Shown: positions 33,220-45,859, numbered from the stretch's first letter. The stretch: DNA of 64,000 nt from Gambelia wislizenii (GCA_030847615.1 JAUMIR010000005.1:112249116-112313115), one strand, 5' to 3'. Notes: generated by a model not told the origin, from the sequence alone. Program-made: numbers and translations.

Positions 33220-33806
33220 AAATGTGCAACGTGATGGCCAAAAATGCACTTATGGACTTCATCAACAAGTGTATAGTTTCCAGATCAAGAGAAGTAGTAG
33301 TGCAACTCTATTCTGCTTTGGTCAGACTTTACTTGGAATACTGTGACCAGTTCTGGTCACTACAGTCTAAGAAGGCTATTGATAAGCTGGGATATCTCCA
33401 GAGAAGGGCAACCACATGATCAAAGGCTTGGAAACCAAGCCAAATGAGGAATAATGTAGCGAGTTGGGTATATTTAGCATAGAGAAGAGAAGACTAAGAA
33501 GAGATATGATAGCTATTTTTAAATATCTGAACTCATGTTTTTTTGCTGCTCCAAACACTAGAACATGAACCAATGGATTCAAATTACAAGAAAAGAAATT
33601 CCACTTAAACATTAGGAACAATGTCTTTGCTGTAAGAGCTGTTTGACAGTATAATGGACTGCCTTGGAGTATAGTAGACTCTCCATCTTTAAAACAGAAG
33701 CTGGATGGGCATTTTTCACGAGTGCTTTACTTGTCAGGGCAGGGGGTTGGATTAGATGGCCCCTATGGTCCCTTCCAACTCTAAAAATCTGTATGAATTC
33801 TATATG
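33220..33806 (+). mobile_element. CR1 LINE 3' end
   Basis: Coding remnant [23 protein letters not shown] (about 33270), QFWSLQSKKAIDKLGYLQRR, then 3' UTR (GGATTAGATGGCCCCTATGG) and an end like TCTAAAAATCTGTATGAATT. It is more diverged than the copy at 14172. Confidence 0.85.
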
Positions 33807-34530
33807 AATACATTACATTGTATGCACATTCCATTACATGTGAATAACTGTACAAGTATACAGACCAGAAAGCATTTTACAATGCATATATGTTGAATGT
33901 TACATGTGAAAACGTAGAATTTGTACCCTCATTCAGGTGGTTGTGAGAGTCTAGCTACTGAATAATGAAAACGTTATATACATGCATGTGTGAACTAGCC
34001 TGTAAACTCAGTGGACAGGGGGAGTTGAATGTATTTATACCATGAATAATTAGGACTCTGCTAGAATGAAGCCTAGGTGTTTGTATATGATGGTTGGTAA
34101 GCAGAGACCCTCAAGGTAAATTGAAGCATTGTTTCATTGCAATAGTAAATAGAGATATGGGAGGGGGGCAATGATTGTCAAAAGACAATGCGTGAGAGCA
34201 CAATCATTAATAATTGAAACATTAACTGGCTCCTTTTAAGATAATGTGTCTATAATTAATGTAAAACTATGCAGCAAAAGCAAAATGAAGAGTTCCCAGA
34301 CCAATAATGTTAATAAGCTCTCTTATTACAGAAATGAATTTGTGACACAGGCAGAGGTTTCCATCTGTTTGATGAATGGGGTGAAGTAATTACCTTCTTC
34401 TTAGTTATTGTCCATATTTTTGTGCTGTAAAAAATGCTGAATGAATATTTTCATTTGTTCATTTTGACAGACCCTTCAGATTGCTTTTAAGGACGCTAAT
34501 ATATCAATAGTAATTTCTTTAACCATTATA
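33807..34530. other. unassigned DNA, possibly conserved noncoding
   Basis: The sequence from about 34190 to 34520 is AT-rich, free of obvious repeats, and contains several TAATTA/ATTAAT words. It could be single-copy regulatory DNA, but conservation cannot be judged from one sequence. Confidence 0.25.
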
Positions 34531-34533
34531 CTG

Positions 34534-35200
34534 TTATGGATGGGATCGAGTGGTAAATTTGTTCCTCAATTTTACCACTTCTGGTTTCAGAGAAGAAAAT
34601 GCAAGTTTGAATTCTCTCTCATGGGAAACACTCCATATTGTATGTAGGAAATTAGTATGTTGGAGAGCAATGACCAGCCTTGCTTTCTCTTTACGAGTTA
34701 ATTTTCTGTCTACAGGGGGTGTGGGTGTGGGTGTGTCTATGTGTGTTGTTCTGTACAGGTGGATCAGAGCAGCCCCTCTCATTAGGTTGGGTGAGATGTC
34801 TGGTTCTTGTCTGGCTCTGGCAAATGCCAGGAATAGAGCACTGTTAGGCTTGATAGAGTTTCCTGCTACATCACTGGTATGATAAGTATGCAGCCTTCAA
34901 AAGCCAGCTCAGCCCAAAATGTCTTGCTCAGGGAGGCATTATGGATGATGTGGTGTGTTTTGTCAGGACAGGTGATTTCCATGGACACTTCACCCACATT
35001 GCCTTGTCCTAGAGTGAGATATTTGAGAAGTAAGTTGTGGAGGTGCAAGGAAGGGAGAGTCAACAAGTGTCCATGTTGGTTGGGCTGCTCATGTCTTCTC
35101 ACCTATACAGATGGGACACCTTATATCACCCCTACAGATCATGCAAAACCCAAGCTGTTACTTGAAACAGTTGAGTTCAAGATAAACTGTGTCACTTGAT
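34534..35200 (-). other. possible decayed retroelement coding sequence
   Basis: The minus frame 35102-34866 contains DKTHHIIHNASLSKTFWAEL, which loosely resembles the end of a Copia-type integrase core. No flanking pol motifs were found, and plus-strand frames overlap. The assignment is tentative. Confidence 0.22.
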
Positions 35201-35214
35201 TCTTCAAAAATAAA

Positions 35215-36640
35215 ATAATTTTTTAAAATTGGCACTGGCTGGTGTTTGTATTTGGAGGCCAGAAACTCTTTTTCCCTTAAATGAAGAAAATCCTCTCTGG
35301 GAAATGTATTCAGATAAAGATTTAGTACCTTAATTTTGCCTTTCTCTCTCTCTCATCCCACTAATCTTAGACTTTCATCTGCTCTGTTTCAACTAATCAT
35401 TATTTCCAAATCATGGCTTGTTTCCTCCTCTCAAGGCCAATGTATATGAAGTAAGTGATAAAGCCTTTTCTGAAGTGTGCCATGTCAGTCTATTGGCATA
35501 GGTGACCTGTCTGAAACTTCCTGTATTCAGGACCCTAGGATGTCATGGTGTCAGGATCTTTGGTTATAGGCCCCATTTGATAATCCTTAGAAAGGTCGGA
35601 ATCCTCTTCCTTGAAGACATGGTGACAATGATGGTTATGCTTTACTTGACTAAATAGAATAGCAAAAATAAAGGGGAGAGTCTCTGTTGCTAAATGTCTC
35701 AGTGACAGAGAATTGAAACAATACTTTAATAACATAATTTGACAAAAAGAGGTATTCACAACAACAGTTTTTAAACTAACAGGAAGGGGGGAAACATTTT
35801 TTGTGCTCAGTTCATGGATCTCTGAAGTTCATTCCTGGAGGCCTTAGTGGTCCATGGACTCAAGGTTAAGAACCCTTGATCTAGGCTGAACCTTTCAACC
35901 TGATACACTATCTTTCTACAGACGGAGCATTTTATTTTCATTTTTCCATCACCATGCACCCCCAGACTTCTTAGAAGCCTGTCTCCATTATGTCTTTTCT
36001 CCCAGTGTGTCAGTCTCTTTAATTTTCCTCTATTTTCCTTTTCCATAGATTGAGCCTTGCCTTGATTATAATGTTTTTACAGAGATCTTAATTGTGATAA
36101 ATAATTGCCATTAATTTTGTGGCAAATAGGCAGAACCATGCAGCGTTGGCTTTCTTTGTCAGGCAAACAGTACAGTGTCCAGGATTTAGAGCTCAAGGCT
36201 TGAAGAAAATGTTTAAATATGTTTATTCCATGGGGCCTTTACACCTCTGGGGTGAGATTATAGCTGTCAGCTATAGGTACCTACTCTGCCCTTGCCGGTG
36301 AGTGAGGCTTGTTTAGCAGGGCAGGTTGCCAGCTGGATGGATAGAGTGGAAACCCCTACTGAGCAAGTTGAGTATCTCACAATATCCTTCCAGCTGGCTT
36401 CATGCCCAGGACAATGGTTTAGAGCATTTTTCAAAACACTTAATTTTTTTTATTAAATTGTAGACAGCAACCATGGCAACTAATAGGAGCTATGTGATGT
36501 TCCACAAGTGTTATTTAGCACCCCTCACTATGGGAATGTTGGGTAAAATCTGATAATATATGAAAATTAGAGTTGTCTCCAAAATTTCACCTAAAATGAA
36601 ATGTCAGGGCAGCTTGACTGGATGTAGCTGGGGAGTGTTG
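35215..36640. other. unassigned DNA
   Basis: No element identified. The interval 36055-36180 has TAATTG/ATTAAT-rich single-copy-like sequence. Confidence 0.3.
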
Positions 36641-36641
36641 A

Positions 36642-36862
36642 TGTTGTGTGCCTTCAAGTCATTTCCAACTGACAGCAACCCAAAGGTGACCCTATTACAG
36701 GGGTTTCTGGCAAGATTTGCTCAGAGGATTCCTCTGAGGCTTTGAGTGTGTGACTTGCCTGAGGTCACCCAGTGGGTTTCCATGGCTGTGCAGGAATTCA
36801 AACCCTGGTTTCCAGAGTCATAGTCCAAGGCTTAAACCACTACATCACACTGCCCTTGCTGG
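36642..36862 (-). mobile_element. Sauria SINE (tRNA-derived, Bov-B-like tail)
   Basis: On the minus strand: a tRNA-like head with TAGTGGTTTAAG near 36845, GGACTATGACTCTGGAAACC and a B-box-like GGGTTTGAATTCC. The body ACCCACTGGGTGACCTCAGG and a tail ending GACTTGAAGGCACACAAC follow. Close to full length but diverged. Confidence 0.85.
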
Positions 36863-37360
36863 AGAATATAGGGAAGCAAAAGGTGTTTCAATAAACTGAA
36901 AATTCTTGGGCATATAGTATATATCAATTCTGTGTATGGCTGTAAAGGATATTCACAATGTCCTCATTCTAAATGAGACTTCATTCAAAAAACAGTCAAC
37001 CTCAGTGAGACTGTTCACCTAGTGTGACACTAAATGTCCTGCACTTTTTTGTTTTCATCTTGTTGACTTTTTGTGCAAAATTGTATTGAACATTGTGCAA
37101 AATACTCTACTTTTTTTGTCCATTTCCCCCTCCAAGTGCTGAAATATAAAAAAAGAGAAAGAAAAACTGAAAGAAAAAGAAAGTTGTGCAAAAGCTTTTG
37201 CCTAGTGAGGAGAAATCTTTTGGAATGTTTCATTCCATCCTGACAGACTTAAGCCAAAATTTATACCCCCTTCTGCTCAGGCTCATCTGTTATATTTTGC
37301 TTGATTCAGACTGTCCTAATCCAGTGCCCCCCTAGATATTGTTTGACTACAAACCCATGC

Positions 37361-37633
37361 TGCCTGGTGGTGTAGTGGTTAAATGCCAGTACTGCCAGCC
37401 ACAACTTTGCAAGTTTGATTCCAAGGGCTCCAAGGTTAACTCATCCTTCCATCATTTTGTAGGTCCATAAAATGAGTACCCGGCTTGTGGGGGCAATTAG
37501 CTAACACAAATTGGAAACAGCTTAATGTGATGTAGATGTGTAAACTGCTATTGCTTAAACAATTTGTAAGGTGCTCTGGGGGCTTCATGGCTGAAGAGTG
37601 GGGTATAAATGCCTAAAATAAATAAATAATAAA
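37361..37633 (+). mobile_element. tRNA-derived SINE, second family
   Basis: The head GTGGTGTAGTGGTTAAATGC (A box) and AGTTTGATTCCAAGG (B box) leads into GGTAAAATGAGTACCC-like sequence and GCTATTGCTTAAACA. It ends GGGGTATAAATGCCTAAAAT with an AATAAATAAT tail. Its 3' part matches 52607-52735, and in inverted form 50484-50625 is related. Confidence 0.75.
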
Positions 37634-37639
37634 GCTTCC

Positions 37640-38370
37640 GGCAGGCAACTGGTTGATGAAGCTGGATTGAAGTAAAGTCCATTTTCTCATTAGGCTAGTT
37701 TTATTGAGTTCATGATAAAACTGCTTAATGAGCTAGTCTTCTCCAAGCACTAAGAATAACTAGAACAACTACTCAGAAGTTACATATAGTCCAGTATACA
37801 TAATAAACATACTTAGGGATGGGTGAACATTTTCTTTCAGTCTTTTTTTTTGTATGAAATTATCATTTTTTTTCATAATTGGGATAGAAAGAATTTAAGA
37901 TTCAAACATCTGAATATTGTGTGTGTGTCAGAATGAAACTGACAGATCTTTCTAGCTAGGCTCAGGATTTTGAGTACTTATCTTTTAAAACCATATTATT
38001 GCTTCCCCCCAAAACAACAACAACAATGGTTCCTCCTCCTTCTCCTCTAGGTTAAGTTTTATTAGACACATTTTTCTAAAAATAATTAAGAGATTTTACA
38101 ATATTAAAATATACATAGCTTTAAAAAACAAGGACAACAAAGATGGCCGTATACTTTTTCCCAAGAACTATACCTTCTTCCAAGAACATTCAGGAGGAAA
38201 TCAATTGGAAAATATCATTTTTAAAAGCCAGTAGTATTCTGTCAAGCACTTGAAGACATCATGACCTGAAAATGAAAAGAGTATATTTTCAGGGCCAGAT
38301 GAGCCTCACTGTCAACAGCATTCCCTACAGGGAGAAATATGGGACACAATTGAATAGACTCTCTTGCTTG
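37640..38370. other. unassigned DNA
   Basis: No identified element. Confidence 0.35.
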
Positions 38371-38379
38371 TCACCAACC

Positions 38380-38830
38380 TCCAAGTTTCTGTACAGAGGA
38401 AGGCTTTGGATGCAGATCTTGTAGAATAGGCAGGGTCATGAAAGGAAACACATCCCCTCAAGTGCTGGTGTCCTATGTCATGCAAGGCTTTCTATATTAA
38501 AATCACAATTTTGAATTGGGCCTAGAAATGTATCAGCAGCCAGAGCGAATGGTCCAGAACAGGCATTATATGAGTAATCCCAAGTGCTTGCCACATGTTC
38601 TGAGCGATCTTCAAAGACAGTGCTATGGACAGTACACCGACAGTACATTGTAATAAAGTGAACTGGAGATTACAAGAACATAGAATGTTAAAGCTAGGCA
38701 ATTCCTGTTCAGCCAAAGTAGGTAGAAAGAATTCTGTGTTACTGAGGGCACTTATACCTTAAGTGATAGTAATGAATCAAGGATAATCCCTAAACTATGA
38801 ACATGCACCTCCAGAGGAAATGCAACCACA
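38380..38830 (+). repeat. unclassified old repeat (pair with 52985-53100)
   Basis: TTTTGAATTGGGCCTAGAAA and TATCAGCAGCCAGAG correspond to TGACCTGGGCCCTAAAATTG and ACTGGAAGCTAATGGAG near 53030. Such text is common in an old interspersed LINE-like family of amniotes. I cannot name it. Confidence 0.35.
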
Positions 38831-38839
38831 ACAGGTTAG

Positions 38840-39520
38840 CCTGTTTTAACACCTTTATGGCTGCTGCCACATTGCAGAAATAATCTCCACTTCCAATTGC
38901 TAGGACCCATGCCTGAATGAATTCAAGAGAAGCCTTAGTGTATGCACAATTGTGTGTTCACCTTTGCACAAGCAGGGGCTACACTAGTGTTTTTTATGTT
39001 AAAAGTTCAGTACATGTAATAGAAAAGTACAATCAGAAAATTCTTTAATTGGAAACTTAAGACTTTATCAGACTAGTGGTTAATAACATAATTCTGTGAA
39101 TGAGAAAGGCAGAAACATAGTGGGGTTATTACACTTACTATTATACGTCGCTGTGATCACACAATTCAAATGCCACTGAATTATTGCATGATCACCATTA
39201 GCACTTTAAGAATGGGAGTTTACTTCCATGATTTAGCATGGGCAAGATTTTGGCATTCTTGCAAGAAGATGCAAGCATGCTTAAAAAAAACAACCCAACA
39301 ACACACACCTTTATTAACAAAGTAAATCAACACATCAACACTTAAACAGACCTAAAAACGTGCAAACAAAATGGGACACTTCATACAAAGAGCATCCTGT
39401 GGATAGTTTTCACATTCTCACCTGGACATTTCCTCCCTGGAAATGGGGAGATGGGGGAGAGGACCACCCATTCATGTTGTAATCTCACCCATTTGCACTA
39501 TCATGGCATTGTTATCATGG
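38840..39520. other. unassigned DNA
   Basis: No gene or repeat recognised. Confidence 0.35.
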
Positions 39521-39529
39521 GATTTTTGT

Positions 39530-39745
39530 CATGTCTGAAAAAGTCCTTATTCTGTACAAAATTCACACATGAGTGATTTGCAAAGAAAACACCATTTTCT
39601 TTAGAGAAAACAGCTTTTTCTTTCTACATCTGAAATGTTTCTGTATAAAAGTGTTATTTTCTGCATAGAAAAATGCAGTGTAGCAGTTTCTGTGGAAAAC
39701 AACCACATGTGAATTGTGTGCAGAATTAGTCCTGAATTGTGAATA
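39530..39745. repeat. repeat built of short palindromes, copy 2
   Basis: It shares TTCTGTGGAAAACAACCACA and TGTGAATTGTGTGCAGAATT with the array at 25375-25640, plus several TTTTCTG/CAGAAAA units. Confidence 0.55.
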
Positions 39746-39749
39746 GGCT

Positions 39750-41165
39750 TCAAAAACTGCCTAGTTTTCAAAGCCTTTCTTGCAGTGGGAAGAAAATTCC
39801 TAAAATTAATTATTGCTTGATTTGAGAAGAAATTTGGTGAATAATTACATCTGTGCAAGGCAAATATTGTTGAAACCCAAAAAGAAAAGCCAGCTTTGGG
39901 TGTGAAATGGAGCTGGGAAAATCTGAAAGAAGAAAGATTCAAATGCTTTTTTTTGCCAGTCTTAATCCCTCTCTCAAGAACATCTTTTCCAGTTAACAGG
40001 GGCTTTTGGAAGTGCTGTTATGTGTCCTATGCAGGGACACATGTACGTTGTCTGTTGTATTTCAAAATAATCAGAAATATTTTGGGCTTGCTAACTGCCT
40101 CTTGTTTCATTAATAGGGAGTTTTTCTTCTTCTTTGAGATGGCATTTATGAGCCTCTCCTGTAACACAATGATTCCACATATGATTTCTCTGGAGTTCTC
40201 TCTCATTTGAATTTAGGAGGGCAGCAAATACTTTTTTATTCTGCTGTGCCTTTAATCTGTGTTACTTTCAACCTAATGCTCTGGCAATGTATTTTTAAAT
40301 TGACCCGGGTGCTTTATGCTCCATTTGTGCTGCTGCTGTATTGACTTATTTCATAGATTGCACTTGCTTTTATCTCATTCTAATTTTTAATTTTTAGTCT
40401 GGAAACTGGCAGTGGTAAAGGGGAAATTCAAGGTAAGACAGAATTTAAAAATACAATCAAATCACAAGAAACAATTCCAATATTCTCCCCTGTAGTCATG
40501 CAGAGATCTGTGGAGGGATTAGCACTTGTGCACAATGCCATGAGAGATGGCTGCACTGGGGCTATGTAGGTGACTACTCATTGCATCACAGCATGGATGT
40601 TGCAGTGGCTAGGTTCTAGGACAAGAGTGAGAATTGTGCAACCTGTGAGCTACATGAGGCCATGGGGAGGGTCCAGTGTAGCCTTTGGGATTTGCATCAG
40701 CCCCCTAAGGCCTGGCAACATTTCTTCCATTATTTTCAGTGTAACATGCTGGCTGTGTATACAGTTTGCCAAGCATTTGACCTGAGAAAAAGAATGATAA
40801 AAACATAAGGCCCTTTCTTAGTAATGCTGACCAGGCATATCTAGTGAGAGCTTTCCCACTTCTGTTCATTGTAAACAAGATGAGATTTGTATAGAACTTG
40901 GTGACCCTTAAAGACTCATACCTAAACATCTATAATCTTGAGCAATTTTAAAAAAGCCTCCATAAAGAGACTTGGATGAGAAAATAGTTCTCTACTAATT
41001 CATTCCTGAACAGCCTATGAGTTAGCCTATTTCTCATCTGCCTGTCTATCTATCTATCTACTTTACATAAAATTCATTTTTTCTTCAATATACAGTTAGA
41101 AGACTACACAGAAGGGATGGAAGGAGGCATTGAAATCTTTCATTAATTCTTGACAAACATTATAT
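39750..41165. other. unassigned DNA with a (TCTA)n run
   Basis: Five or so TCTA units at 41043-41061. The stretch near 40240-40420 lacks repeat features. No gene recognised. Confidence 0.35.
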
Positions 41166-41167
41166 TG

Positions 41168-42202
41168 GCATATTTTAGGGATTTTATTTTATTTGCTTTC
41201 TCCAAATTTCAGTGAGACTTTCAAGAAGTTTAATGATACCTTCAGTTTTATCACATATCATACAGAGCTGGAGAGGGATATCATTGATTCTGAATGCTGA
41301 AAACTTGAGATGTATTAGTATGGAAAAAATTAGCTCCTCCATCATCCGTCTGCACCGGAGAGCACAGATGGATGACCCACCTCCTCTTCTGTGTGGGCCA
41401 ATTGGGGCAGGGCAGGCCCTCCCCGACTGGCTCGCTCTTTCGCGCTCCTTCCTGGCCACAAGGCAGGCTGGGAAAGAGAAGGAGGGCAATGACAGCCCCC
41501 ATGTCAGCTGCACCCATGCAGCTGGCGGGGGCCACTGGAGGTGGAGTATTGTGGGCACCGGCCAGGCCACAAACCGGCCCACCGGTGAGCCGGTAAGCCC
41601 CCTTCTTGAAAGTCTCACTGAACTTTGGAGAAAGCAAATAAAATAAAATCCCTAAAATATATTTTGTGGCGGATGGCATAGGTCCTGATCTAGGTAAAGG
41701 GGTCCCCATCAAGTTCAAGTTTAAGTTCAAGTTCAAGTTCATGGAGATCCCTCCCCCCTTTTCATTGCTTAACTAACTCTTTGTTTACAGGGGAGGAGAG
41801 AGTGTCAGGCAGGGCAGTTTGGCCAACAGCTCTCTCCTCCAAGAAGGTCAGAAGTGTCTGACGTGAGTGCATTGACTAACACTGGGTTGGGCAATGATGA
41901 GATCACGACCCATGCAGGAGTGCCAACCATTTTGCAGCCATTAGCAAGTTGCAGCCCTTTATTGCCGATCATCATCTACTAACCTGTACCTAACCAATTC
42001 TCTGCCTTTGTACTCAATACAAACTTGTTCATCACACATTATTGTATGTGTCTTCTTTAAGCGAGGGGAGCGGGGTCATATGGTCTAGGTCCACAAGTTT
42101 AATTATACCTTCGGTTTTATCATATATCATACAGCGCTAGAGAGGTATACCATTGATCTTAAATACTGAAAACTTGAGATGTATTAGTATGGAAAAAAAC
42201 TG
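41168..42202. mobile_element. rearranged Ngaro-type terminal fragment in inverted and direct repeats
   Basis: Blocks A (41344-41610) and B (41700-42000) match the terminal region at 26430-27140. An inverted pair of about 60 bp (41168-41227 and 41600-41664) shares TTTAGGGATTTTATTTTATT and its complement. A direct repeat of about 105 bp (41228-41332 and 42098-42202) shares GAAAACTTGAGATGTATTAG. The direct repeat flanks the A-B insert, with a piece of the left flank inverted between A and B. Confidence 0.6.
41708..41742. repeat. (AAGTTC)n hexamer array
   Basis: Five or so AAGTTC units, the inverse complement of the array at 26663-26691, at the equivalent place in block B. Confidence 0.85.
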
Positions 42203-42540
42203 GTATATGCTGTTTTTGCAGTAAAAGAACCAGATGTGCTTCTTTCTTTGGAGTGCTTTGGAGACTCACAAAGTGACATACAGGCGTTTGAAAATAAATG
42301 GGTGTCCTGTGATTACTTGTATAAGAATTAAAAGAAAAGGAAAAAAAAGTCAATGAACAGCTTTGTGATAATATGAATTTTGTGGAGAAACTGGATAAAG
42401 AGACATTCTTCTCCCACTCTCATAACAGCAGAACTTGAAGTCACTTTATGTGGGAGGGTCATGAGAAAGAATGTACTTCACACGTTGTAGATGTTCTTGT
42501 GGTTCAACGCTGCTACAGTTTTCAGTGATATCCTTTAACT
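42203..42540. other. unassigned DNA
   Basis: Nothing recognised. Confidence 0.35.
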
Positions 42541-43025
42541 CAGGGCTTGTCTGCATGGACAATTTACCCCATCTTGTCCCCCTGCAGTCCAGATTATGAA
42601 GCTTTGTTTTGCCCCCAGGCAGTCCTCACCCCTGGGTCAAAAACAGGTTGGGAGGGAAGATGAGGTAGGGTCTAAAAATACATTTAAAAAAAAATACCCA
42701 GGAAAAAACTCTTCCACCGGCAAAAAACAGATAGGGCCTCATGTAACTGCAGGAGCCTATTCTGCCATGTTGGCCTATTGCTGCAGTGTCCCACTGCTAT
42801 CACTCTTCTGCAGCAGGAAGCAGGTCCACAGTATGTGACCAAGGCAGTCACATGCAGGAGGCCTTGGTCACATGTTGTGGGCTGGCTTCAGAGAGAGACA
42901 GGTAGATGATGGCAGTGGTTACAGCAATGGGCTGGCATACCCATCTAGACTACCTCCTGTTGTGTGCAGGTAACGGGAAAGATATGGGGAGCCAGCATAT
43001 CCTGGCCCATGTAGATGAGCCTTTA
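42541..43025. mobile_element. hAT-like MITE, copy 2
   Basis: The left end CAGGGCTTGTCTGCATGG, followed by GACAATTTACCCCAT and CTGCAGTCCA, matches the complemented right end of the element at 12246-12720. The right end complement reads AAAGGCTCATCTACATGGGCC. No transposase. Confidence 0.55.
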
Positions 43026-43029
43026 GATT

Positions 43030-44400
43030 AGGGATGTCTGAGAAATCTGAGTCTTGTAATATTCGCTGGATCCCTGTTAGTGACATGTATGTGTAACTCA
43101 AGGTTAAATGCAAATCTCTCTCTCTCTCTCTCGGATGTTTCAGATGGAGCTTTTCATTTCCTACTTGAACACTGTCCTAATAACTCTCCCCAAACTCCAG
43201 TGTCCATTGCTACAGTGGAGGGGGAGCATGACTAGACAGCTCCTCCCACTTACCATTCTACAACAGAGGGAGGAGAAATGAAATTGCGCACCTGGATCTT
43301 CAGCAACTCACTAGAGATCCAGAGTGCAACCTCTTTCCTCTCACCCCCCCCCACTGCAGAAGAGGTTTCCTTTCCCCTCCCTCCCCCATAGCCCAACCAC
43401 TAAATGGAGCTTGACAGCTGGTCAGGGAGGAGCATGGAGCTGCACATGTGCAGTGTTTTACTGTACATGCCATGCTGAAAGATTATGCACATTGATATAA
43501 ACTGATCTTGTCTCCTGATCTGATGAATTATTGTTGGAACGAGAATACTCTAATAGACAGTGTTTTCCAGTGTGGTGTTCTTGAAGTTAAGGCTGTCGCC
43601 AGACAGTTGTTACATGAGGAAAAAGAAAAGTTTTTTTAAACCCCCTTCAGTATACAATAATGACACTGACAAGGAGACAATATCCTCCATCACACTATGA
43701 GGGAGGCAGGCTAACTCAAGTGATGTCTTCCAGCATGTGACTTCTACTCTTCACATCTTTACATTTTCTGTAGTGGCTACCTCACTTTGCCTAATGGTAG
43801 GGTTGGCCATGCTCAAGCTATTTTGGGCTACAACTCCAACCAGCCCGTGCCAACATGGTCGAAGTTGAAGATGATGGTGCTGTGACCCCAAACCTTTGGA
43901 AGGTTCCAGTATATGAGATGCTCCTTATATTATAGATGCTCCATTGCTCTGATCCTGCCACATAGTTCTTATATATGGGAACTGGAAAAGCCAGGCTTTT
44001 TAAGAGAAGTTAAAATTTGGGAGTTATTTACCTTCATTTGATAATTAAAATGAAAAAAAAAACCTATATTTACCAAATGAACACAGGATGTGAGCTACAA
44101 ACTGGCAAAGGGACAAAAATGAAAATTATTTCCCCAGCACTCTCAGTTGCCTTGCAGGTATTAAAAGTGGCATACTAGACAGTCTGACATGAGCAATCAT
44201 TGTGAGTTTCTTGCCTTTGGTAATTTTATGTCATAAGGCTATGACAAGTACCAGAAAACAAATTCTCACAGAGAAGGCAATTGGATGTGTAATTATTTTT
44301 ATACCTGAGACAAACATTCATCTATGTGTGTGGTTTGTGTTTGACTATGCCAACCTCTACTATATTCTATAAAATATGCCTCTGGTTTTTAATTTAAAGA
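43030..44400. other. unassigned DNA; weak MITE trace
   Basis: A (CT)n run lies at 43115-43132. Near 43800-43915, TTGGGCTACAACTCCAACCA and GTCGAAGTTGAAGATGATGG hint at a decayed palindromic MITE, but the arms are poor. Confidence 0.3.
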
Positions 44401-44531
44401 AGTAAGATTTATTTTTTCCTGCAGCAAAGAAAGTTCTATTACTCATGAATCACAGGAGGACAGGCATGGATCTCAGAGATATGCAATATCTCTTTCTGAC
44501 TTAGTATAGCCTCAACCATTATACAGTGATT

Positions 44532-44957
44532 TCAATGTGAAGCATCTCTGCTTACCAAAATATTCCTCCAAACAACTATATATGCACTCTGCTGCTCTTC
44601 CTCTTCTTCTCTGGAAAGAGAGAGAGCTTCACATTGATTCTGTAGCTTCAAGCTGGCTGAGTGATCCCTGGCCCTTCTACTTCTCTGCGTCACATTCCTC
44701 CAAGTGTTCATTTCCTGTGTATGGGAGATGGCCTCCCCTGCAGACACCTCCCCAGTGTGTTCCGCATCCAGGATAGTCTTCTCCACTCTTTCCAAGAAAA
44801 TCTCTTGCTCCCTAATATTTAGAAGAGTAGATACCCTCTCCTCAAGATGCTTGACCTTCTCTTCCAGCAGGGCCACCAACTTGCACTTGCTGCAGTTATA
44901 GCTCCCCACATCCTCTGGCAAGAAGACAAATATCAGAAGCTGCAGCAGCTCCCTCAC
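44532..44957 (-). CDS. LINE ORF1-like coiled-coil protein, fragment
   Basis: An open frame of 141 codons. Residues 20-26 read YNCSKCK, and residues 28-63 form a heptad-like coiled coil (VALLEEKVKHLEERVSTL). The C-terminal half is charged, with RSRRARDH and EEEEEQQ stretches. Short cysteine motifs before a coiled coil are seen in ORF1 proteins of CR1/L2-type LINEs, which bind the element RNA. The upstream sequence (to about 45440) has a pyrimidine-rich, promoter-like character. The frame is short for an ORF1, so it is probably truncated; a host origin is not excluded. Confidence 0.45.
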   Translation of the reverse strand: MRELLQLLIFVFLPEDVGSYNCSKCKLVALLEEKVKHLEERVSTLLNIREQEIFLERVEKTILDAEHTGEVSAGEAISHTQEMNTWRNVTQRSRRARDHSASLKLQNQCEALSLSREEEEEQQSAYIVVWRNILVSRDASH

Positions 44958-45450
44958 TCTGCATATTCAGTCTTCTTAAGAAGCCACTGAAAGAGAACTT
45001 TGGGCTTCCCTATCCAAACTCTTCTGGCATCCCCCCTCTACCTAATGCCTGCTGGTCTACTTTCTCAGAAGAGCTCCTCTGCCCCTGTTATGTTAGCAAT
45101 CTGCACACCACAAAGTGCTTGCTGCTGCTCTTCCAAGATTAACCTGGAAGAGCAGAAGCAGCAGTTATATAGAGCTAGTGGCTTCTAACTCCTTCCCCAT
45201 GGAGTTTCAGTGGCTCAGCAGAAGGCTCTTTTAAGGCTGACCTTTGTCCTCTCTGTGCTTTTAGTCTACCTGTGAAATTAGATGCCCCACCCCCTCAGAC
45301 CATGTGCTCAGGGAGAGCAAACAGCCAAAAACAAACTCTGTTCCTCTGTGCCTTCCTCTGTGCCTTTAAAAATATAGTGGAAAAATTAAGGCTGACTCCT
45401 CACACACCCCTCACCTTCTGCTGCTCTTTCAAGATTGTAGAACGTTATCC
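44958..45450 (-). other. possible LINE 5' region upstream of the ORF1-like frame
   Basis: CT-rich sequence with an imperfect hairpin at 45120-45163 (CTGCTGCTCTTCCAAG facing CTGGAAGAGCAG) and a later partial copy near 45418 (CTGCTGCTCTTTCAAGATT). It is tentatively the 5' leader of the same element. Confidence 0.35.
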
Positions 45451-45859
45451 ATAAGATATTTGGTATGCAGTGGTATTTGACTCAATATTTGACTTTGACA
45501 TCTCATTTGAATATTTGATATTATTGCTGTTATTTATACAACACCATCAATTTACATGGCCCTTTACAGGTACAACAACTGAAACCAGTGGATCCTGCCA
45601 GAGGCATACAGTCTAAAATATATGGGTATATACATACACACAGCAGGAAGGAATAATAAAATATAAAACTATACAATACCATTATAAACAAATTATCCAA
45701 ATTAAATACAAAAATACAATATAATATAAAGCCAACTAACCAACACATGTAATCAAAAATTCAATATTATAAAACAGATCTGATACAGAATTGTGCTTCA
45801 TATCTGATTGTATGATAGCTGATCAAGAGAACTGTGTTGTTTGCTTTTTCTTACAGAAC

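Noticed and set aside
34866..35102. Copia integrase
   Set aside because: Only a loose similarity over about 20 residues and no other pol motif; kept as a low-confidence note only.
35807..36046. 79-aa minus frame with CSVCRK
   Set aside because: One CxxC alone, no matching second half or family; treated as chance.
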